DNA of 64,000 nt, from assembly GCF_025149915.1 (NCBI RefSeq), contig NZ_CP102278.1:2146501-2210500 (forward strand), in the 5' to 3' direction. This document shows, piece after piece, positions 46,348 through 54,632 of the stretch. Both the position numbers and the translations under genes were made by a program. A model generated the notes under the pieces. The model saw nothing but the letters and a program-made list of their open reading frames with translations. It had not been told where the DNA came from and made no database searches. Position 1 is the stretch's first letter, and every line of letters begins with the position of its first letter. Origin of the DNA: Coprococcus eutactus. Lineage in GTDB: Bacteria > Bacillota > Clostridia > Lachnospirales > Lachnospiraceae.

Positions 46348-47031
46348 TCAATCGATGGCAGGCTTTGCATCATCCCTTGGGATTCCAAGGAAATCCTGTA
46401 TGAGGTGTCTCGAAAAGAGTCTACCCTCCTCACTCTCAAAAATACGCTCCGGATGCCACTGAAATGCAAGTATGCTCATTGCTGGTGACACGAAAGCCTC
46501 CACAGATTCATTTTCTTCGTCGACCACTATCGGATAAAACATAGTCGACATATTCTCAAGATACACACAGTCGCTATGGAAATTATTTATCTTGACATAT
46601 CTGTCCGTATTGACTATCCGAGCCAGATGATCCACCCCTCTAGGTCTCGGGACTTTAAATCTTGCTGAATAAGATATCTTTCCGCCAAACAGCGCATTTA
46701 TATGCTGCATCCCCCTGCACACACCTATCACCGGTATGTTGTTGTGAACACAGTACATTATGAGCTGTTCCTCCATGGCGTCACGTCTTGGCTGCAGTTC
46801 CGCATTATGCGGTTCTAGGTAATGTCTCGGATGCAGGGTTCCGCCCCCGGTCACTATCAGCAGATCAAACTGCTGGTCTACCACCGCATCAAAATCCTTC
46901 GTAAAGTTGGATACTGGCAGAAGCCTTATCCCCATACTCTCATAGAATTCAACATATGCAGCCTCCAGAACATCCGTGGATTTGCCATACATGTTATGTC
47001 CTTCTCTCTGTGTTATAAGTGCGCGCAGCAT
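46348..47031 (-). CDS. Class I glutamine amidotransferase-like hydrolase (C26, PuuD-like)
   Basis: 227 aa with a catalytic triad visible as Cys in GVCRGMQ, His in WHPE and the following Glu. GVCRGMQHINALFGG is characteristic of gamma-glutamyl-GABA hydrolases (PuuD/C26). It should cleave a gamma-glutamyl bond or supply ammonia. The start lies 3 bases after the stop of the dikinase-like gene, with GGAAGGAG eight bases upstream, so both form one operon and probably one pathway whose product is unknown. Confidence 0.87.
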   Translation of the reverse strand: MLRALITQREGHNMYGKSTDVLEAAYVEFYESMGIRLLPVSNFTKDFDAVVDQQFDLLIVTGGGTLHPRHYLEPHNAELQPRRDAMEEQLIMYCVHNNIPVIGVCRGMQHINALFGGKISYSARFKVPRPRGVDHLARIVNTDRYVKINNFHSDCVYLENMSTMFYPIVVDEENESVEAFVSPAMSILAFQWHPERIFESEEGRLFSRHLIQDFLGIPRDDAKPAID

Positions 47032-47034
47032 ATG

Positions 47035-49425
47035 TCATTCTCCTTCCATTATCTTCCCCTTTGCACAGTCAAGTGTTATACAGATCTGCTTTTCTACAAA
47101 ACTGTATATGCAGTCGCCACATCCTATCGCGGCAGGAATGTTAAATTCTGCACACCTTATCGCCATATGCGACGCCACACCGCCGTACTTGGTTATAAAT
47201 CCTTTTATCCCCTTTGCAAATATCCAGTCATAGCCTGGATCTGCTTTTGGGAGAACCACTATTTTCCCAGCCACATCTGCAATATCCTCATGATCTTCAT
47301 TTTCATAATTCTCAAGAAGTACCACCTCACCGGTCACACATTCTGAGGTGATAAAATTCGGTCTTGCCTCCCAGACTTCTATACATCCAAGCTGCCCCGG
47401 GCTGTACACAACATCCGGGAATATCAGCATGGAATCTGTCTCAAATGCTTTCTTATTCTTCTCTATTATCCTCAGCCAGTTTTTCTTTATCTCACCGGCC
47501 GGCTGGCTCACGGCGAGCTGTATATCCGTAACTTCCAGATAAGCCATATCCTCCTTGGCTATTCCAAGCTTATCCCCTATGTCTATGAGTATGTCTATAG
47601 CAAGGCTGAGTGTCTTCGTAAACTCAAATTTGAAATACTCTCTCTCCTCCATCGAGTCGCGTAGGAAATCAACAAATTCTTTAAGTTCCACGTAAAAGCC
47701 TATATCTTCTAGGGCATCCAGCATCTTTACCATATCCAGGGACGTATGCTTAAGCTGTTCTATTGTCTGCCTCTGTTTTCTTGCCACTGCGCTTCCTTTT
47801 GACAGATCGAACTCGCGGTGGGCATAGGTATCACATGTTATATCATATGTTCCGGATCTCAGATGACCGTATTTTTCGTCAAATGTCACCCTGGTTATCC
47901 GTCCATCGACAAGATCTTGAAAATCAGAATCGTACTCTGATGCCACTGTGTAAATTGACATCATGAAATCATCTATATCCTTGTCCGTAAACAATCCACG
48001 ATACACAAGTGACCTGCTTATAGCCTTTGAGATAAACGCAAGCCTTGCCTGCCTTGCAAATTTGGGTGTGCCATAGTGCTTGATGCTCTCTATGAGCTGG
48101 ACGAAAAACTGCAGCAGTGTTATGACATCATTGTGTGCCATTAGCCAGTTGCTTCTGGTATTTTCCCGGTGAACCCTGAGGCCATTTAATGCCCGAAGAT
48201 CCTTCATCCTGTTCCGGTTGAAATTGCATATCGCATTGTTGGTGAGATTAAACAGAGAGTCCGAGAGATCCTGTATCTCCTCGCGGGTGAAGCCCTGTGT
48301 TTCCAGCTTCCTAAGTTTGTCCTCCGTTGCAAAATCATACTCTGAAAATGCAATCTCAAACTCTATCTTGTCGTGAGCAGTCGGATCCGCTATAAGCTTT
48401 CTGTTGTAATACTCCAGAAGTTTTTTCTCCAGCCTGTCATCCACATCATCAGGCATAAGCCCAAGGAATGACTTTCTAAGCGATATATACGGCTTGTTGC
48501 CAAGCTTGTACATAAGATCCCCGTCAACTTCCTTATACCCTATGTAACTCAGCCCCTGATTCCACGCGGAGGATGTTATGATCTCCCTGTAGAGCGAATA
48601 GTCAAGTGGGTGCGGATTTTCTCCTATCATCTCAGCCGGATTCCAAAATGCCATATCTGAAAGTATCGTATTCTTTTCACCAAGCAGGTCGCCTATCTCC
48701 CTGTATTTTTGGCATGCCCTGTCCGCCGCAGCAAATATCTCCTCGTCAGAAATGGAACATTTCTCTGCTCTGATGCTGGCCGCCAGCGGTCTCACCTGAA
48801 ATATAATCACAGCATTCTTCTCATCCACGGCAAATTCAACGTCGATAGGATAATCTGAAAATACACCCTCAAGCTCTCTCATCGCCCTTATGAGTGCATG
48901 CCAGTGCTCCGGCAGACTGTCCTCATGTGCATTTCTTAATATATATACTGTCTTCCCTCCGCGGCCGCTTGTGACCGCATCTGTGGAATCCTCATCGTAT
49001 GTTATCGCATAATACGGTCTGTTCTTCTTCAGCTCCCTGGAAAATATAACTCCGCTGTAACTTATACTTTCGACCTGAGTCTGTATAAGCACCTGCTCAT
49101 CTGTGACATCATCGAGGTCGCATTTGTATGATTCAAGCACCTCTCTGATAGCCCTCATAACCTCCTCGGGATTTCCCGGATCAACGCCGAGAACGCTCTC
49201 GTAATGCCCGGCATTTGAGGTGTTCATGCCATCTTCGTTGGAAGACGAACTTCTCACCACGATCTTTCCAGCTCCAAATTCCCCACCTATATCCTTCGCC
49301 ATGCTATACGGATCCCTCTCAAACTCTCCGCCAGTCACGATCCTCATTTTCTCTATTCTTGAATATTTCAGTTTTCCATACAGATTCTTAAGTACATCCG
49401 CTTTTGAAGTAATCTCGCCAGTCAT
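47035..49425 (-). CDS. PEP synthase/pyruvate phosphate dikinase-like enzyme
   Basis: 796 aa from the ATG at 49425, with AGGAG seven bases upstream; 14 more codons extend to a poorer start. Residues 25-245 are an ATP-grasp-like nucleotide-binding domain (VVRSSSSNEDG; DVEFAVDE and IIFQVRPL at its end). A long helical middle (about 270-700) resembles no dikinase I know. Residues 715-796 form the swivelling phosphohistidine domain with GGVASHMAIRC. The PEP/pyruvate barrel of true PEP synthases is missing, as in rifampicin phosphotransferases. Likely transfers phosphate from ATP through His to an unknown acceptor with its amidotransferase partner. Confidence 0.82.
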   Translation of the reverse strand: MTGEITSKADVLKNLYGKLKYSRIEKMRIVTGGEFERDPYSMAKDIGGEFGAGKIVVRSSSSNEDGMNTSNAGHYESVLGVDPGNPEEVMRAIREVLESYKCDLDDVTDEQVLIQTQVESISYSGVIFSRELKKNRPYYAITYDEDSTDAVTSGRGGKTVYILRNAHEDSLPEHWHALIRAMRELEGVFSDYPIDVEFAVDEKNAVIIFQVRPLAASIRAEKCSISDEEIFAAADRACQKYREIGDLLGEKNTILSDMAFWNPAEMIGENPHPLDYSLYREIITSSAWNQGLSYIGYKEVDGDLMYKLGNKPYISLRKSFLGLMPDDVDDRLEKKLLEYYNRKLIADPTAHDKIEFEIAFSEYDFATEDKLRKLETQGFTREEIQDLSDSLFNLTNNAICNFNRNRMKDLRALNGLRVHRENTRSNWLMAHNDVITLLQFFVQLIESIKHYGTPKFARQARLAFISKAISRSLVYRGLFTDKDIDDFMMSIYTVASEYDSDFQDLVDGRITRVTFDEKYGHLRSGTYDITCDTYAHREFDLSKGSAVARKQRQTIEQLKHTSLDMVKMLDALEDIGFYVELKEFVDFLRDSMEEREYFKFEFTKTLSLAIDILIDIGDKLGIAKEDMAYLEVTDIQLAVSQPAGEIKKNWLRIIEKNKKAFETDSMLIFPDVVYSPGQLGCIEVWEARPNFITSECVTGEVVLLENYENEDHEDIADVAGKIVVLPKADPGYDWIFAKGIKGFITKYGGVASHMAIRCAEFNIPAAIGCGDCIYSFVEKQICITLDCAKGKIMEGE

Positions 49426-49471
49426 CTCCGGACTCCTTTCTGATTTTAACCTGCCCTCACCGGACATTCAA

Positions 49472-49510
49472 AGAAAAAAGCTGCACTTAGTGTATACTAA
49501 AATGCAGCTT
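49472..49510 (-). terminator. Terminator of the nitroreductase gene
   Basis: AAGCTGCA/TGCAGCTT stem (49478-49485, 49503-49510) with an inner TAGT/ACTA pairing, then TTTTTTCTTTG on the - strand. Confidence 0.85.
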
Positions 49511-49543
49511 ACATCAATTCTAATTTGGGTATTTAATTATGTG

Positions 49544-50086
49544 TTATCTTACTGTGAACAGATCATCCACTGACTTCCTCGGAGGCATCTCCGGTGCAAA
49601 TGCAGGATAACCCATGGCTACAACTGTAGCCACTGTCTGCCCATCAGGTATTCCAACTATCTCTCCAACCTTGGCATCATCAAATATTCCAAGGATAACA
49701 GTTCCAACACCTTTTGCATGAGCAGCAAGGCAAAATGTCTGTGTTGCAATACCGGCATCGAACATTTCCCAGCCGCTTCCCTTGCTCGTGCTGGCCTCTC
49801 CGTTCTTCTCATATCCACATATGCCGTCCTTCTTTGTTATGACCATGAGCTGTTTTGACCTGCTGACCGTTTTCTGATTCAACGGGAAGTCCATGACTCC
49901 CTCGGCAGCGATCTTGGCGATCACAGCTTCGTCCTCAACAAGAATATACCTGATCACCTGTGTATTCTTCCATGATGGAGAGTAGGATGCAAGCTCAACT
50001 ATGTCTTTGACAACGTCAACCGGCACCTTCTCATCTGTAAATTTTCTCACACTTCTTCTCGTCTTAATACATTCAATTGCGTCCAT
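49544..50086 (-). CDS. Nitroreductase-family FMN oxidoreductase
   Basis: 180 aa from the ATG at 50086 with AAGGAGG five bases before it; 14 upstream in-frame codons (from 50128) are possible but less likely. N-terminal ECIKTRRSVRKF is the FMN phosphate-binding motif, ASYSPSWKNTQ the isoalloxazine contact, and AMGYPAF near residue 160 is typical. Such enzymes reduce nitroaromatics, flavins or quinones with NAD(P)H. The cysteine-peptidase-like gene ends 44 bases upstream on the same strand, so they may be co-transcribed. Confidence 0.9.
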   Translation of the reverse strand: MDAIECIKTRRSVRKFTDEKVPVDVVKDIVELASYSPSWKNTQVIRYILVEDEAVIAKIAAEGVMDFPLNQKTVSRSKQLMVITKKDGICGYEKNGEASTSKGSGWEMFDAGIATQTFCLAAHAKGVGTVILGIFDDAKVGEIVGIPDGQTVATVVAMGYPAFAPEMPPRKSVDDLFTVR

Positions 50087-50130
50087 ACTTTCCTCCTTAT
50101 CGGCATTGTTTTTATCTTGTTTTTTCATAC

Positions 50131-50844
50131 TTATATAAGTCCCTGGATATACAGTATTCCGCTTGTAAACTTGTCCCCTATATTGTTCACATAGTCTCTG
50201 TACTCCCTATAGTCTATATAATACTTCTTTCCCCAGGAAGATACAACAAGATATTCCTTTCCTCTTACATTTCTGACACCGGTTACAGTAACATAATGTG
50301 AATGGACATTCTCCCTTATGGATGTCTTGATGTTTCCATCCTTTTCCACATACATGCTGATTCCCTTCTTTCCAAATGGATTGTATCTGTTAGGTCCTAT
50401 AGACAGTATCACCGGCTTGTTCTTGCGTATAAGATGCTTTATATCCTTGATCATTGCATCATCGGACTGCATCATCTTCCATTTTGCCTTGAGTCCGATA
50501 TCGTTGAGCATAAAATATCTGTTCATCGTATGTTTGAGTGCTATGCCCAGCATTCCTTTGTGCATCATAAGTATGACATAGTGAACGTAGAAGAACTTTA
50601 CATACTCCAGATAATCATGCTTATTGTAAAGCCCTTTCGGCTTGTTTATCTTCCTTATGGCATCAGTCATCATATTCGGATTCTGCTCCGCAAGATACAT
50701 TGTCAGGTCTGCCATGGCTATGACTCCACATCCCACCTTCTGCATCTTCTTCGACTTTGACCAGTTCTGGTTGCCGCCATAGCTTATGAGGTTCATATTC
50801 TTTATCTTCACGTAATCTCTATTGGTTAAATATAAATCTTCCAT
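50131..50844 (-). CDS. Papain-like (C39-type) cysteine peptidase-like protein
   Basis: 237 aa from the ATG at 50844 with AAAGGA five bases upstream. A Cys in GCGVIAMADL and a His in HSHYVTVTGV followed by SSWGKKYYI have the order and spacing of a papain/C39 fold (Cys helix, His strand, Asn/Asp-like third site). No signal peptide or membrane segment, so it would act inside the cell. The region between is Met/Lys-rich and diverged. It might be a peptidase or an inactive relative; I would not assign a substrate. Confidence 0.7.
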   Translation of the reverse strand: MEDLYLTNRDYVKIKNMNLISYGGNQNWSKSKKMQKVGCGVIAMADLTMYLAEQNPNMMTDAIRKINKPKGLYNKHDYLEYVKFFYVHYVILMMHKGMLGIALKHTMNRYFMLNDIGLKAKWKMMQSDDAMIKDIKHLIRKNKPVILSIGPNRYNPFGKKGISMYVEKDGNIKTSIRENVHSHYVTVTGVRNVRGKEYLVVSSWGKKYYIDYREYRDYVNNIGDKFTSGILYIQGLI

Positions 50845-50994
50845 ATTATTCCTTTCCGATCTACGCATATATGCGTTCAAACAAAAATCTCATGGATCGT
50901 TACCCGTATTGTAACACGATTCTTCATCGACATCAAGCATTCTTAACTGTATTAAGTAGTATTAAAAACTACATTGTTTCGACGCATTTAGGTC

Positions 50995-51023
50995 TTTACT
51001 TTTTCCGGATGTTCTGCTATAAG
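50995..51023 (+). promoter_or_regulatory. rnpB promoter
   Basis: TTTACT (50995-51000), 17-bp spacer and TATAAG (51018-51023) with an extended TG. The RNA 5' end would be near 51030. Confidence 0.7.
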
Positions 51024-51030
51024 ATTATAT

Positions 51031-51396
51031 GAGTTGGATAAGTGATCGCGGCTGCATTTATGCAGGTGAGGAAAGTCCGGGCTTCACAGGGCAGGATGCC
51101 GGATAACGTCCGGTGGAGGCGACTCCCAGGCCAGTGCAACAGAAATAAACCGCCATATCCGGTATTTATACAGATATGGTAAGGGTGGAAAGGCGAGGTA
51201 AGAGCTCACCGCTGCTGTGGTAACATAGCAGGCTCTGTAAACCCCATCCGAAGCAAGACCAAATATGGTTCCCGAGTGGAACCTGTGGAATGATACAGTT
51301 GCCCGCTGCATTCCAGGTAGGTCGCTTGAGATTTATGGCAACATAACTCCTAGATAGATGATCACTCTCGACATAACCCGGCTTACAGTCCAACTC
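51031..51396 (+). ncRNA. rnpB: RNase P RNA (type A)
   Basis: About 366 nt. The 5' GAGTTGG pairs with the 3' CCAACTC (P1). Universal core elements GAGGAAAGTCCGGGCTTCAC, AGTGCAACAGAAA and the 3' ACATAACCCGGCTTACAG are all present in order, and AGGGCAGGATGCC/GGTAACGTCC-like helices fit the ancestral A type rather than the Bacillus B type. It is the catalytic RNA that matures the 5' ends of tRNAs. Ends are set by P1 pairing. Confidence 0.96.
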
Positions 51397-51413
51397 ATTA
51401 TATCTGAATAACA

Positions 51414-51459
51414 AAAACGGAGATGACAATCAACACTTTTGATTTGTCATCTCCGTTTT
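51414..51459. terminator. rnpB terminator (bidirectional)
   Basis: A 16-bp perfect stem (51414-51429 with 51444-51459) with a 14-base loop ends in TTTTG on the + strand. It can also serve the convergent nucleoside kinase gene. Confidence 0.9.
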
Positions 51460-51484
51460 GTATTAATATATAATTTGAAACATC

Positions 51485-52498
51485 TCAGATGTCAAAGCAA
51501 CCTCCGCCTACAAACTCTCTGAGTATTGAGTCTGCGGGGATATACTCTAGATCTATATCTCTGAACATATCCACAAATCTCAGGAGCCGCTGAGCCTCTT
51601 CATAGTATTCCGAGTCAGATGAAACAGCTTGCAGAAGTGGCTTTGCAGACCTTCCGACCGCAGTGTACTCATAAATAAGTCCCGAATTGAACATCGCATC
51701 AGCTTCATTCTCATACGGAAAGATATGTGTCTCCTCGCCCTTTCTTACCGACTTCCACATCGACAGGGTTTTCTCCACATCATTTCCTCGTGTTCTGTGG
51801 TCGCGGACCATTCTCCTGAGAAGTCTGCCGTCCATAGTGGATACTTTTACCTGCTGCTCGTCACCGCCGTCCACATACAGCTGGTTCAACGGACTTATGT
51901 ATATCTTGTACTTATCAGCTTCATCCAGCGCATATGTCATCGCCGGATTGAGAGAATGTATGCCCTCCATTATCAACACATCCGAATCTGCAATCTGAAG
52001 ATGATTTCCGCGATACTCTCTCTTTCCTGTTCTGAAGTTGAACACCGGCAGTTCTATCCTCTCACCGGAGAGCAGCTTGCACATATCTGTGTTTAGCTTT
52101 TCAAGATCCATCGCCTCTATGCACTCAAAGTCATAGTTGCCATTCTCGTCCTTCGGATTATCCTCTCTGTTGACAAAATAATTGTCCGCCGCGATGGCGT
52201 GGGGGCTCAATCCCAACGCCATAAGCTGTATACCCAGCCTGTGGGAAAATGTAGTCTTGCCAGCAGAGCTTGGTCCCGATATCAATATTATTCTTCTTTT
52301 TTCAGCAGCAATTCTTCTGGCGATCTCATAGATACTGTTGCTCTGCATCACCTCACACACCAGCACCAGTTCCATTCCGCGCCCTGAATCTATCATCGCA
52401 TTCAGTTTCTCAACTGAGTCAATGCCGACCTTTCTCGCCCATTCCTTCGAAGTTTCTTTCAGGGATGATACACCCTTATCCAGACTTTTTTTGACCAT
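51485..52498 (-). CDS. Uridine kinase-like nucleoside kinase lacking the N-terminal TGS/ThrRS-like domain
   Basis: 337 aa from the ATG at 52498. Walker A GPSSAGKTTFSHRL, AADNYFVNRED, VLIMEGIHSLNP and the C-terminal ILREFVGGGCFDI are hallmarks of the clostridial nucleoside kinase family. Relatives are usually about 550 aa with an N-terminal TGS and SAD-like domain; here only a stub of about 75 residues precedes the P-loop. It should phosphorylate a nucleoside such as uridine. There is no sign of the missing part upstream, where trmK ends 22 bases away, so this is a short form, not a frameshift. Confidence 0.85.
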   Translation of the reverse strand: MVKKSLDKGVSSLKETSKEWARKVGIDSVEKLNAMIDSGRGMELVLVCEVMQSNSIYEIARRIAAEKRRIILISGPSSAGKTTFSHRLGIQLMALGLSPHAIAADNYFVNREDNPKDENGNYDFECIEAMDLEKLNTDMCKLLSGERIELPVFNFRTGKREYRGNHLQIADSDVLIMEGIHSLNPAMTYALDEADKYKIYISPLNQLYVDGGDEQQVKVSTMDGRLLRRMVRDHRTRGNDVEKTLSMWKSVRKGEETHIFPYENEADAMFNSGLIYEYTAVGRSAKPLLQAVSSDSEYYEEAQRLLRFVDMFRDIDLEYIPADSILREFVGGGCFDI

Positions 52499-52520
52499 AA
52501 TAACTACCAACTTCCATTTG

Positions 52521-53411
52521 TCATATTAACTCAAGAGCCCGCTCTATACACTCCTGTTCATGGCGCAGCTCCAGGCATCGCTTTCTCGCATTATCCGTTT
52601 TCGCATGTTCAAGTCCGGATATGATATTGACAAGAGATCGACTTCTGTCCTCCAGATAATCCTTCAAAACAGCGCTGTGGCTTTCCAGAAGTCTGCGTCC
52701 ATACTTGAAATATATTTCCTGCAAGTCAGAATTATGTGCGAATCTATCATTTTCAGATCTGGCTATACCGGCTATGTCATTACCGGTTGCATCCATTCCA
52801 TTCCTGTCATTCCCGGCCCTGACCATGTCATTTGTTTTTTCTTCATTCCTCGAAGATTCGCCCACATCAACGCTCATGACAACATAATATTTGCCTGCAT
52901 CCACAAGCATCTTCTCATCGGTTATGAACCATCCCTGTTCATGTATATATCTTCTGACATGTTCAAGCTCCGACTGGGGCTGCAGCACGAGCTGTTTTGC
53001 GGTGTCCACAACCGTTTTTCCGGCACTTAGTATATCAGTTATTAGTATTCCGCCCATGCCGGCTATTATTATCGAATCTGTCTCCCCTGGCTTTACCGTG
53101 TCAAGTCCATCGCCGAGCCTCAGGTCTATCCTGTCATCCATACCCCATCTTGCTATATTTTCCCTTGCTATCGCGCATGGACCCGTCCTTACATCAGACG
53201 CTATGACATGATCAGCAATGCCATTTGCCACAAGGTATATGGACACAAATGCATGGTCGCAACCTATGTCACACACGCGTCCGCCGGGCTGCACCATATC
53301 CGCAACGGTCTGCATTCTGAGTGACAGCTCTATATTCTTTTTATTTGTATCATCCGCCATTATATTCGCAGAGCCAGCCTTCAATTCCGGCTGGCCCATT
53401 CTCCATTTCAT
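52521..53411 (-). CDS. trmK: tRNA (adenine(22)-N(1))-methyltransferase
   Basis: Up to 296 aa. SAM-binding motif CDIGCDHAFVSIYL, then SDVRTGPCAIARENI, and the catalytic NPPY-like motif replaced by IAGMGG, typical of TrmK (YqfN), which methylates A22 of the tRNA D-loop. An unusual polar insertion (GNDRNGMDATGNDIAGIARS) separates the Rossmann domain from the C-terminal helices. No clear ribosome binding site decides the start; an ATG at 53360 (MADDTNKK) would remove 17 residues. It follows rpoD by 10 bases, the usual Bacillota order. Confidence 0.9.
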   Translation of the reverse strand: MKWRMGQPELKAGSANIMADDTNKKNIELSLRMQTVADMVQPGGRVCDIGCDHAFVSIYLVANGIADHVIASDVRTGPCAIARENIARWGMDDRIDLRLGDGLDTVKPGETDSIIIAGMGGILITDILSAGKTVVDTAKQLVLQPQSELEHVRRYIHEQGWFITDEKMLVDAGKYYVVMSVDVGESSRNEEKTNDMVRAGNDRNGMDATGNDIAGIARSENDRFAHNSDLQEIYFKYGRRLLESHSAVLKDYLEDRSRSLVNIISGLEHAKTDNARKRCLELRHEQECIERALELI

Positions 53412-53421
53412 TATACATTTA

Positions 53422-54606
53422 TTAGTTGTAGAGGAAATCCTTGAGCTTTCTGCTTCTGTTTGGATGTCTCAGCTTTCTGAGTGCCTTTGCCTCTATCTGA
53501 CGAATACGCTCTCTGGTTACGTTGAATTCCTTTCCAACCTCCTCAAGTGTTCTAGGCCTTCCATCATCCCATCCAAATCTGAGCTTTATAACTCTCTGCT
53601 CTCTCTCTGTGAGTGTGCTGACAACATCATCGAGCTGCTCATGGAGCAGTGTCTGATTTGTAGCCTCAACAGGTGTCGGAATGCTCTCATCCTGAATGAA
53701 ATCTCCAAGATGGCTGTCCTCCTCCTCACCGATAGGTGTCTCAAGAGATACCGGTTCCTGTGCGATCTTCATGATCTCCTGTACTCTCTCCTTTGGAAGT
53801 CCCATAACCTCGCCGACCTCCTCTGGAAGAGGCTCTCTGCCGAGTTTCTGAAGAAGATCTCTGCTGACTCTTGTTACCTTGTTGATGGTCTCAACCATAT
53901 GAACAGGGATACGGATAGTTCTCGCCTGGTCAGCGATGGCTCTTGTGATAGCCTGTCTGATCCACCATGTAGCGTATGTTGAGAATTTGTATCCCTTTCT
54001 GTAATCGAACTTCTCAACAGCCTTGAGAAGTCCAAGGTTACCCTCCTGTATAAGGTCAAGGAACAACATTCCACGGCCAACATATCTCTTTGCAATGCTT
54101 ACAACAAGACGAAGGTTTGACTCTGCAAGTTTCTTCTTTGCGGCCTCATCACCGGCCTCCATTCTCTTTGCAAGTTCTATCTCCTCCTCTGCGCTTAGCA
54201 GTGGTACCTTACCGATATCCTTGAGATACATTTTGACGGGATCCTGGGTAGTACTTGAAATATCCCCTGTATCGGTGAAGTCGATCTTCTCAACCTCCTC
54301 CCCCTCTGCGATGACGTCCTCGTCAAGTGCTGGCTCCTCCTCATCCGTATCTGTGATCTGGAGAATATCCACGCCATTTTGCTCAAGAAAATTGAATATC
54401 TTCTGCATGGTATCAAGATCCAGTGCAACCTCCTTGAGGTCGTTGAAGTGCTTTATAAGCTCTGTGTCCTCGATAACGTTCTTCTTGCTGTGCGCAATTG
54501 AAAGGAGATCCTGAAGTTTCGCATTAAACTTCGCGTTGATCGCCTCATCATCGCTCACCTTTATCATCTCATTCTCATTTGTGTTTGTTGTATCCATTGT
54601 ACTCAT
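53422..54606 (-). CDS. rpoD: RNA polymerase primary sigma factor
   Basis: 394 aa from the ATG at 54606 with GGAGG six bases before it. Contains sigma region 1.2 ([11 protein letters not shown]), region 2 ([38 protein letters not shown]), region 3 and region 4 with the helix-turn-helix [20 protein letters not shown]. Terminal SRKLKDFL is conserved. This is the vegetative sigma that recognises TTGACA/TATAAT, as seen at several promoters in this window. Operon with dnaG and dgt upstream. Confidence 0.97.
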   Translation of the reverse strand: MSTMDTTNTNENEMIKVSDDEAINAKFNAKLQDLLSIAHSKKNVIEDTELIKHFNDLKEVALDLDTMQKIFNFLEQNGVDILQITDTDEEEPALDEDVIAEGEEVEKIDFTDTGDISSTTQDPVKMYLKDIGKVPLLSAEEEIELAKRMEAGDEAAKKKLAESNLRLVVSIAKRYVGRGMLFLDLIQEGNLGLLKAVEKFDYRKGYKFSTYATWWIRQAITRAIADQARTIRIPVHMVETINKVTRVSRDLLQKLGREPLPEEVGEVMGLPKERVQEIMKIAQEPVSLETPIGEEEDSHLGDFIQDESIPTPVEATNQTLLHEQLDDVVSTLTEREQRVIKLRFGWDDGRPRTLEEVGKEFNVTRERIRQIEAKALRKLRHPNRSRKLKDFLYN

Positions 54607-54632
54607 ATTATTCCTCCACATTATATTGTTGA

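Noticed and set aside
51084..51429. Open frames on the - strand across the RNase P RNA
   Set aside because: Antisense to a structured RNA gene with an evident promoter and terminator; no ribosome binding sites.
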